The notes beneath the pieces are model-generated. The model saw only the letters and a list, made by a program, of their open reading frames with translations. It had not been told where the DNA came from and did no database searches. Positions 1 through 7,730 of a stretch of DNA of 64,000 bases are shown piece by piece (within the stretch, counting starts at the first letter, position 1; the number at the start of each line of letters is the position of its first letter). This DNA comes from RGIG3701 sp031553595 (GTDB taxonomy: Bacteria > Planctomycetota > Planctomycetia > Pirellulales > Thermoguttaceae): positions 17,011 through 81,010 of the forward strand of contig JAVBLI010000018.1 of the NCBI GenBank assembly GCA_031553595.1. Reading direction: 5' to 3'. The translations under genes and the position numbers were made by a program.

Positions 1-78
1 TGATCTTCGGACTCGCTGGCACGCGCCGCGCCGGTATGAAAAAACGCTCCGCACACACTTCATTCGGGAGAATAAGCC

Positions 79-2133
79 ATGAAAACGACGAAACGATTTT
101 TCGCGGCGCACGTTCTGCTGGCTGCGATGATGCTCCTTCTCCCCCGCGGCACACAGGCGCAGGAGGAAGAAACGCCGACGACGGATGAAATCATTTCGGT
201 CACGCAACACCCGCGGTTCGGCAAAATCACCGTGCGAAAAAACTGGGGCGGCAACATGTTCGGGGGATGGCCGGGTGCGAAGGAAGTGGACCGCGAATTC
301 ACGGATGTCGAGCTGTCCGACGCGATGCGGAAGGAGATCATGGCATACGTCTGCGACCGGATGCTCAACGCCCGGGGCCTCGTCGGTACGGTGGTTACCC
401 ACCCGCCCAAAAAGACGATGCGGGTGCGCGATTATTGCATCGACGCCGCCACCCGCAAGGTGCTGGCCGACGCCTTTCAAGCACACGCGTCGCTGTCGCC
501 CAACGCCACTTTCTTCAAAACTGGCACAGACATCGGCAGCAATCCACCGATCATGTTTTGGAACGACAAATTGTCGATCATGCTCGACGATTCCGATTCT
601 TTCACGGTCATGCTCGGCGACAAGCGATTCGTCCTGGACGGCAAAGAAATTTGGGCACGCGGGACGCTCGACAAAGCATTCGCCACGGCACTGGATGTGT
701 TCAAGGCCGCCTGCACGGAAGAGATGCTGGCGCTGGATTCCGAAGACGACGAAGAGGAAGATGACGGCGACGATGGCGAATCGCCTCAGGATGAATTCCT
801 CAAAAAAATCACGGAACCGGGGCACTCCATCCCCATGACGATGACGGACATCCGCGTGCCGATTAAGGATCCGGAAGCGGTGCCGGGAATCCTGGCTACG
901 TTCGCTGCGCCAGAGGATTTCGTCAAGGAACTCTCTGCGGCGTGGTTCTCCAGGGATTCTGAAAATCGCAATAATGCGCTGCAATTCACGGCGTTTCATG
1001 TCCGGGCGCTGCCGCTGAAGGAAAACGACTGGCGGGCGTTGCTGCGGGTGGCGCGGGCCTGGCCAGATGAGGAATGGACGGTGGCGGAGATTCTCATCAA
1101 AGGCGGACGACCGGAGGGGCTGGAGATCGCGAGGTGGTGGCTGGGGAGCGAGACTGCCCGCAAGGTGGTGAGCGGTTTGAGTCTTCTGGAGGAAGCCGAC
1201 ACGCCGCTGGCCGAGGAAGATATTCGCCGGCTGGTGGAACTGTTGAAGGACAAACGGGCTTACATTCATGGTATGATGATGGCGGATATGGCGATAGGAT
1301 TTCCCCGCCCGCTGGCCGCCCGCGTGCTGGATACGCTCATGGAAAAAGGCCTGTCCGACCGTGCGAAAGACATGGTGCTGGAGCATCTCGTCCAGCCCGA
1401 CGCCCTGGCCGCCTACGACGAAACGAAGTTCGCGCACTTTCTGGCGGAGATCAAAAATCCCGACCTGACCGTGGACGCGTTCTGGCAACTCGTGGCGGAC
1501 GCCGGTTTTCGGCTGGAGGAAACGCAGTTTTCCGATTGCCTTGGCGAAATCCTGGAGCCTGATCAGCCGTGGGATAACGACGATGCAGTCGACGATTGGG
1601 AGACAGACGAAGATAATGCGGACCTCGCGGCGGATTCCGACGCGGATGATTGCCCGCCGTGGAACGAGAGCGAGCTCCGCAACTATTTCACTTATTCGCC
1701 GCAACTGGCGGAACTCCTGCGCGATGCCGGCGACCCGCGCTGGCGGTTCGTGCTCGTGCAGGCGTGTTTCGAAAAACGCGAAAACGGCGAGTCCCGGAAG
1801 TACATCCGCAACTACATCCGTTACTTCGCCGGGCAAAACGAATTGCTGCCGATGCTCGATTTCATTCACCGGCACCCAGAAACGCTGGTCATTGACGAGG
1901 CGAATCGGAATCCGTATGTCGTGTGGAGCGATCACGATAAGAGTCAATTCGCATTCGACGCCATTCTCGCGGCCATGGCCTGCGACCTGACGCCCGACGC
2001 GTGCGATGCGTACGCCGAAGCCGTGCGGAAACTGACCGAGAAATCGTCCGGTAAAAATTGGGAATACAAACGCAAACAATTCGATTCCGCCCTGGAGAAA
2101 CAGCGGCAAAAGCATCGCGCGGCGAAAAACTAG
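79..2133 (+). CDS. Secreted protein of unknown function, first of a tandem paralogous pair
   Basis: This 684-residue protein starts with a clear Sec signal peptide (basic MKTTKR, hydrophobic core, cleavage probably near TQAQ, residue 28). GGGAG at 66-70 is a Shine-Dalgarno eight bases before the ATG. Residues from about 245 onward align with the next gene (shared blocks ILIKGGRPEGLEIAR and FAxFLAEIKNPDLT), so the two are tandem paralogues. The helical, HEAT-like pattern of the shared part suggests a solenoid, which is an inference. Two acidic low-complexity stretches (about residues 220-235 and 495-520) probably act as linkers. It is likely periplasmic or cell-surface. No enzymatic motif is visible and no function is assigned. 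Confidence 0.85.
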   Translation: MKTTKRFFAAHVLLAAMMLLLPRGTQAQEEETPTTDEIISVTQHPRFGKITVRKNWGGNMFGGWPGAKEVDREFTDVELSDAMRKEIMAYVCDRMLNARGLVGTVVTHPPKKTMRVRDYCIDAATRKVLADAFQAHASLSPNATFFKTGTDIGSNPPIMFWNDKLSIMLDDSDSFTVMLGDKRFVLDGKEIWARGTLDKAFATALDVFKAACTEEMLALDSEDDEEEDDGDDGESPQDEFLKKITEPGHSIPMTMTDIRVPIKDPEAVPGILATFAAPEDFVKELSAAWFSRDSENRNNALQFTAFHVRALPLKENDWRALLRVARAWPDEEWTVAEILIKGGRPEGLEIARWWLGSETARKVVSGLSLLEEADTPLAEEDIRRLVELLKDKRAYIHGMMMADMAIGFPRPLAARVLDTLMEKGLSDRAKDMVLEHLVQPDALAAYDETKFAHFLAEIKNPDLTVDAFWQLVADAGFRLEETQFSDCLGEILEPDQPWDNDDAVDDWETDEDNADLAADSDADDCPPWNESELRNYFTYSPQLAELLRDAGDPRWRFVLVQACFEKRENGESRKYIRNYIRYFAGQNELLPMLDFIHRHPETLVIDEANRNPYVVWSDHDKSQFAFDAILAAMACDLTPDACDAYAEAVRKLTEKSSGKNWEYKRKQFDSALEKQRQKHRAAKN

Positions 2134-2150
2134 AGCACATCGGCCCCAAA

Positions 2151-2268
2151 AACAACAGCCGGGAATGCAGCGAAGCGGAATGACCGGATAAGCGCCGCCG
2201 TGTGTTTCCCCACTTCGATCCGGTCATTGCACGTCACTGCGTTCCCTTCCATTCCAGGCTGCTGTTTT
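2151..2268 (+). repeat. Palindromic intergenic repeat, copy 1
   Basis: The outer arms AACAACAGCCGGGAA and the GGCTGCTGTTTT end are inverted copies. The inner arms AATGACCGGAT / ATCCGGTCATT pair over 11 bp. The loop holds the family motif TTTCCCCACTTCGATCC. The copy begins 17 bases after the stop of the upstream gene and lies between the two paralogues. The run of A on the left and T on the right would make it terminator-like on both strands. Confidence 0.9.
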
Positions 2269-2337
2269 CATGCAAAACAAACCAATTTACGACGTGTGGG
2301 ATATAAAACGACAACCATCTCTCGTATAGAGACAATC

Positions 2338-3939
2338 ATGCACCTCAAAATGAACTTCCTCATGCTGTGCACCCTCGTGGCCGTGCTGATTTCCTCGACT
2401 TCCGGCGTGCGTGCCGACGAGGTGGATGCGGCGTATGACGGGCCGCACAAAGCGCTGATGCTGCGGATCACCGAAAGAGTTCCTGTTTTTACCATGGCAG
2501 GGGCGACCCGTGTGGCGATTCGCGACGCTGAGATGGTTCAAAAAATCCTGGAATCGTATGCGTCGCCGGAAGAATTTGTGGAGCAGTTGTCCGCCGCGTG
2601 GTTCTCGGATAATGAAGAAGTGCGCAGGGATGCGTTGGTTTTTACATCCTGTCACATGAAGTTACTGCCGCTTGGGGAAAAGCAGTGGCGGGAGCTGCTG
2701 CAAATCGCGGCGCAGTCGCCCCGGGGGGAGGAGTCCGTGGCTGCCATTCTCATCAAAGGCGGTCGGCCGGAGGGCCTGGAGATCGCGCGGCGGTGGCTGG
2801 CCGATGAGGATACGTATCGCGTCGAGCGGGGGGTGAGTCTTCTTGGTTTGCCGGAAAAACTCGAGGACGAAGATATTCAGCGGCTGCTCGATTTATTGAC
2901 GACCGACCGGAGTTCCGAAAATGCGAAATCGCTGGCGATTGATGTCAGCACGTCGTGGCGGTGCCCGTTGTCGTTTTGGGTACTGGAACAATTGATGGCC
3001 TGCGGCCTTGCGGATCGCGCGAAGGACACCGTGCTGAACAATCTCGTCTGGCCCGAGGCCCTGGCGGCCTACGACGAAGCCAAATTCGCACGGTTTCTGG
3101 CGGAGATCAAAAATCCCGACCTGACCATGGACGCGTTTTGGCAACTCGTGAAAGAAGCGGGCTTTCGCCTGGATGAGACCCAGTGCACGGAGTGGTCGGA
3201 AGACGAGGCGGACGACGAAGACGACGAACGGAGTGATGGTGAAGAAGAAGCGGAGGACGTGGAAGACGAGAAACCTGTCGATGCAATAGAACATTTCAGA
3301 GATTATTACAAGCAGCCGTGGAGCGAGAAAGAGCGACGCGACTACTTCACATACTCGCCCGTGCTGGCGGATTTTTTGCGGCAAGCGAACGACCCGCGAT
3401 GGCGGTTTATGCTGGTACAGGCGTGTCTGGAAAACCGCACGAACACGAAGACCGGCGCGTCGCGGAAATATATCCGGCATTACACTCACAACTTCGCCGG
3501 TATCAACGAACTGCGGCCCATGCTCGATTTCATTCGCCGGCATCCGGAAACGGTGATTACCGACGATTACGTCCGAAATCCGGAGGCGGTGGATTGGGGC
3601 GTACCCGGGAAGGACGACTTCACGTATGACGCCATCATGGCGGCGCTGGCGTGCGACCTGACGCCGGACGAGTGTCTGGAATATACTCAGGCCTCGCTGG
3701 AATTGTTCGCGCAGGTTTATGAAACAGCTTGGGAGAGGCTGCTACTGAAAGCAAAAAAAGAATACATCCATGATGACGAAGAGGATGAATCGTCGAAGCT
3801 GGATTCTATCCACGCCGAGGTGGAGTGGCGATTAGAGCAGGAAAATACGACCTGGGCGGAACACATGCTCGAACTGAAAGACGCCCTGGAGAAACAGCGG
3901 CAAAAGCATCGCGCGGCAGCGTCCGCGGCGACAAACTAA
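2338..3939 (+). CDS. Secreted protein of unknown function, second of a tandem paralogous pair
   Basis: This 533-residue protein is given the ATG at 2338, which places a signal peptide (MNFLMLCTLVAVLISSTSGVRA) at the N terminus. The longer upstream reading frame runs back through the palindromic repeat and is not credible. It is a paralogue of the preceding gene but lacks that gene's unique N-terminal 240 residues. It ends with the same LEKQRQKHRAA tail, and 34 bases before each stop are identical, which suggests recent duplication or gene conversion. An acidic linker lies at about residues 280-320. A helical-repeat (HEAT-like) fold and extracytoplasmic location are inferred; function is unknown. 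No strong Shine-Dalgarno is seen. Confidence 0.82.
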   Translation: MHLKMNFLMLCTLVAVLISSTSGVRADEVDAAYDGPHKALMLRITERVPVFTMAGATRVAIRDAEMVQKILESYASPEEFVEQLSAAWFSDNEEVRRDALVFTSCHMKLLPLGEKQWRELLQIAAQSPRGEESVAAILIKGGRPEGLEIARRWLADEDTYRVERGVSLLGLPEKLEDEDIQRLLDLLTTDRSSENAKSLAIDVSTSWRCPLSFWVLEQLMACGLADRAKDTVLNNLVWPEALAAYDEAKFARFLAEIKNPDLTMDAFWQLVKEAGFRLDETQCTEWSEDEADDEDDERSDGEEEAEDVEDEKPVDAIEHFRDYYKQPWSEKERRDYFTYSPVLADFLRQANDPRWRFMLVQACLENRTNTKTGASRKYIRHYTHNFAGINELRPMLDFIRRHPETVITDDYVRNPEAVDWGVPGKDDFTYDAIMAALACDLTPDECLEYTQASLELFAQVYETAWERLLLKAKKEYIHDDEEDESSKLDSIHAEVEWRLEQENTTWAEHMLELKDALEKQRQKHRAAASAATN

Positions 3940-3963
3940 AACATTAACCCAAAGGAGAATGAT

Positions 3964-5022
<1,059 letters not shown>

Positions 5023-5039
5023 CGGACGCGGTGTGGCTG

Positions 5040-5153
5040 CAAGAACAGCAGCCGGGAGGGGAGCGGAATGCAATGACGCGAAGAGACCGGATAAGAATGG
5101 CCGAATATTTCCCCACTTCTATCCGGTCTCTGCGCTAACGGCTACTGTTCTTG
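5040..5153 (+). repeat. Palindromic intergenic repeat, copy 2
   Basis: This copy sits between two convergent genes (17 bases after one stop, 25 from the other). The outer arms are CAAGAACAGCAGCC and GGCTACTGTTCTTG, with one mismatch. The inner arms are AGAGACCGGATA / TATCCGGTCTCT, a compensated variant of the TGACC/GGTCA stem of other copies. The loop contains TTTCCCCACTTC in the plus orientation. Confidence 0.9.
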
Positions 5154-5178
5154 TGGTTACGCCAATTTTATAACTGCG

Positions 5179-6351
5179 CTAAAGTATTTTCATCGCCCCA
5201 AGCGTCACCGCCAGTTCGCGCGCAAATTCCGGCGCAGCGAATTCCCGCTGCAATTCCTGATAAATCTGCCTCGCCGTCTGCTGATACACTTCCAGGGTGC
5301 CGCCGAAGGGATCCGAAACACCGCCGTATTTCTCCGCCAGCACGTGCAGCCGCGGCGCCACGGCCGGCCACATTCGTAGCGCCTGCTGGGCGTGCGTTTC
5401 CGTCATGACATACACGAAATCCGCCCACTGCAGCATCCCCGGCGTCACCGGCCGACTGCGGTGCGCACGCATATTCATGCCGTAATCCCGCATGGCGACC
5501 TGGATGCCGAAAATGCTCGCGGGCGTGCTTTCATAAACGGACGTCCCGGCCGAATGGACATACACGCCGTGCTCGCGGAGCGTTTCCGGAATGGTTTCCG
5601 TCTGTTGCGCGAGAAGTTTTTTCGCCAGCGCCTCGGCCAGCGGACTGCGGCACGTATTTCCCGTGCACAGCAGCAGAATCTGCATTTCGCACCGCTGCCG
5701 GATATCGGCCCGGGAGCACACCCCCTCGCGCAACACCCGGATTTCCTCCGTTTCCGGCGCGATTCGCACCACCGTGGACGGCATTTTATACCGGCTCGGC
5801 CCGTCATCAAAAATCACGTCCACCCGGTCTGCCAGCGCCCGAATGACGTCCGCGCCGGAGATGGTGTCTGCCTGGCCGGAGAGATTCGCGCTGGTGAGCA
5901 CCACGGGAAAGTCCGCCGCCCGCAGCACGTCCTGCGTGAACGCATGCGCGGGAACACGCAGGCCCACGGAATTTTCCGGCGCCACGTATTTTTTCGTTTC
6001 CGCGGGCAGTGCGTGAATCGCGCTTTGCGGCGAGCCGGCGTCACACACCAGGGTAATGGGCCCGGGCAGCGACCGCCGCGCCAGCCGGCCGGCCATGACG
6101 CCCCACTGGGGCACGTACTTCCGCGCTTCCGAAGCATCCGCCACCGCCACGGTAAACGGATGTGATTCCGGACGATTTTTCGCCGCCATCAGCCGCGCGA
6201 CCGCCGCCGGGGAGTCCGCACGCACCGCGATTCCGTACACCGTTTCCGTGGGCAGAACCACCAGTTCCCCCTCCGAAAGCGCCTTCACCGCCGCGTCTCG
6301 GGCGTCTGACTGTGCGGCATGCGGGGCGAGCTGGAAAATTTTTGCGGACAT
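5179..6351 (-). CDS. L-threonylcarbamoyladenylate synthase fused to low-molecular-weight protein tyrosine phosphatase
   Basis: This 390-residue protein joins two domains. Residues 1-215 form a Sua5/YciO/YrdC (TsaC) domain with PTETVYG at 34-40, the KNRP loop near 58-61, and TSANLSG near 153-159. TsaC makes the threonylcarbamoyl-AMP used for t6A at position 37 of ANN-decoding tRNAs. Residues 222-390 form a low-molecular-weight phosphatase with the C-x5-R loop CTGNTCRS (Cys229, Arg235) and a general-acid Asp in SDPFGG. The start at 6351 gives a normal TsaC N terminus and follows an AAAGG-like Shine-Dalgarno; an in-frame codon farther upstream is less likely. The fusion is a single uninterrupted frame. 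The phosphatase substrate is unknown. Confidence 0.9.
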   Translation of the reverse strand: MSAKIFQLAPHAAQSDARDAAVKALSEGELVVLPTETVYGIAVRADSPAAVARLMAAKNRPESHPFTVAVADASEARKYVPQWGVMAGRLARRSLPGPITLVCDAGSPQSAIHALPAETKKYVAPENSVGLRVPAHAFTQDVLRAADFPVVLTSANLSGQADTISGADVIRALADRVDVIFDDGPSRYKMPSTVVRIAPETEEIRVLREGVCSRADIRQRCEMQILLLCTGNTCRSPLAEALAKKLLAQQTETIPETLREHGVYVHSAGTSVYESTPASIFGIQVAMRDYGMNMRAHRSRPVTPGMLQWADFVYVMTETHAQQALRMWPAVAPRLHVLAEKYGGVSDPFGGTLEVYQQTARQIYQELQREFAAPEFARELAVTLGAMKIL

Positions 6352-6467
6352 AAATCGGCCTTTCTTCAAAAATGCGAAATCTGAATTTTCTATTCTCAAG
6401 CCACTTGAAAATTCCGTTCACAGCCAAAGAGCGAGCCGCCTTTCCCGGAGGGTAAGCAGCGGACAAG

Positions 6468-6496
6468 TTGGAAAACTCAGCGGTTCCGGGTATAAT
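6468..6496 (+). promoter_or_regulatory. Predicted sigma-70 promoter P1 for the DNA methyltransferase
   Basis: TTGGAA (6468-6473), a 17-base spacer, and TATAAT (6491-6496) face the methyltransferase gene 110 bases downstream. Confidence 0.55.
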
Positions 6497-6536
6497 ATAC
6501 TCGCCCCTCATTTTTTCGCAAGTGGCGCGAGCACAA

Positions 6537-6564
6537 TTGACGGAAATTCAGAAAAAACTATAAT
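6537..6564 (+). promoter_or_regulatory. Predicted sigma-70 promoter P2 for the DNA methyltransferase
   Basis: TTGACG (6537-6542), a 16-base spacer, and TATAAT (6559-6564) lie about 45 bases before the ATG. This gives tandem promoters with P1. Confidence 0.6.
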
Positions 6565-6608
6565 AGGCATATTCATTTTCCATTTTTCACCCCTCACTTC
6601 ACGTTCCC

Positions 6609-7466
6609 ATGACGATTCCCCTCGGCGTACAAAACGAAGACTGCATCACCGGAATGGCGAAACTCCCGAAAAACAGCGTGCAACTGGTTTTCGCAGACCC
6701 GCCGTTTAATATCGGATATGAATATGACGTGTATCATGACACCCGGTGTGCGAAAGAATATGTGGCGTGGTGCCGGCGGTGGATGAAAGAGGTGAAGCGG
6801 GTGCTGACGCCGAACGGCACGTTCTGGCTGGCGATCGGCGACGAATACGCCGCGGAGCTGAAAGTGGAAATGACGCACAATTTGGGCTTCACGTGCCGCA
6901 GCTGGGTGATCTGGTATTACACTTTTGGCGTCAACTGCCGGCGGAAGTTTAACCGCTCCCACGTGCATCTGTTTCACATGGTCAAGGACCCGGATCATTT
7001 CGTTTTTAACGCGGATGACCAGGCCGTCCGCGTTCCCTCCGCCCGGCAACTGATTTATAATGATTCTCGTGCGAATCCCCACGGCCGACTGCCCGATGAC
7101 ACCTGGATTCTCCGCCCGCAGGACGTCACCGCCCCGGACGGTGCCCTGGGATTTCAGGCAGAAGAAGACACCTGGTGTTTTTCCCGGGTCTGTGGGACGT
7201 TCAAAGAACGCGAAGGCTGGCACGGCTGTCAGATGCCGGAACAGCTTTTGGGGCGGATCATCCGCGTTTCGAGTAACCCCGGCGACACGGTTCTGGATCC
7301 CTTCACCGGCAGCGGAACCACGCTGGCCGCGGCGAAGAAACTCGGACGGAATTATCTCGGGTACGAACTTTCCGAAGAATACAGCCTTCGCGCCACCGAG
7401 CGTCTCGCGGCGTGTGAGCCCGGTGGTCCCCTAACGGGATTTTTGTTGCACGAAAGTAAAAAATGA
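6609..7466 (+). CDS. Site-specific DNA methyltransferase (N6-adenine or N4-cytosine, beta-class order)
   Basis: This 285-residue enzyme has the catalytic DPPFN motif at 30-34 and the AdoMet-binding motif DPFTGSGTT at about 230-238. Motif IV before motif I is the beta-class order found in CcrM-like adenine and N4-cytosine methyltransferases. The middle (residues 60-215) should hold target recognition. No restriction endonuclease, specificity subunit or nuclease lies beside it, so it looks like an orphan methyltransferase that may act in regulation or host defence. The start has no Shine-Dalgarno; a pyrimidine-rich leader with short CTCACTTC-type runs precedes it. Tandem promoters lie upstream. 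Confidence 0.88.
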   Translation: MTIPLGVQNEDCITGMAKLPKNSVQLVFADPPFNIGYEYDVYHDTRCAKEYVAWCRRWMKEVKRVLTPNGTFWLAIGDEYAAELKVEMTHNLGFTCRSWVIWYYTFGVNCRRKFNRSHVHLFHMVKDPDHFVFNADDQAVRVPSARQLIYNDSRANPHGRLPDDTWILRPQDVTAPDGALGFQAEEDTWCFSRVCGTFKEREGWHGCQMPEQLLGRIIRVSSNPGDTVLDPFTGSGTTLAAAKKLGRNYLGYELSEEYSLRATERLAACEPGGPLTGFLLHESKK

Positions 7467-7730
7467 CGTGTCCCGTGCGTGCCACTCTTCCGCTGACGCA
7501 CTTCCTCCCGCCTGCGGTGAAAATTCTCGTGAATCTCCATGTTTTTCCAGCAAAAAATCATAAAAACACGATTTTTCGGAGAAAAGCCGTAAATAATCGT
7601 TGTCTCGCCGCATTTCTTGTGTTAAAATAGAGGTGATTATGTGCTGATCACAAAAAAATATTTATCCGATTTTCCGGTTTTTTCCCATTCCGGAATTCAT
7701 TCATATATCATATAACACGGGATACTGAAA

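Noticed and set aside
2200..2337. N-terminal extension of the second paralogue
   Set aside because: It is encoded by the palindromic repeat and lacks a signal peptide at its start; the ATG at 2338 fits better.
7420..7450. Terminator TCCC-CTAAC-GGGA-TTTTT
   Set aside because: The stem is only four base pairs and lies inside the methyltransferase coding sequence.
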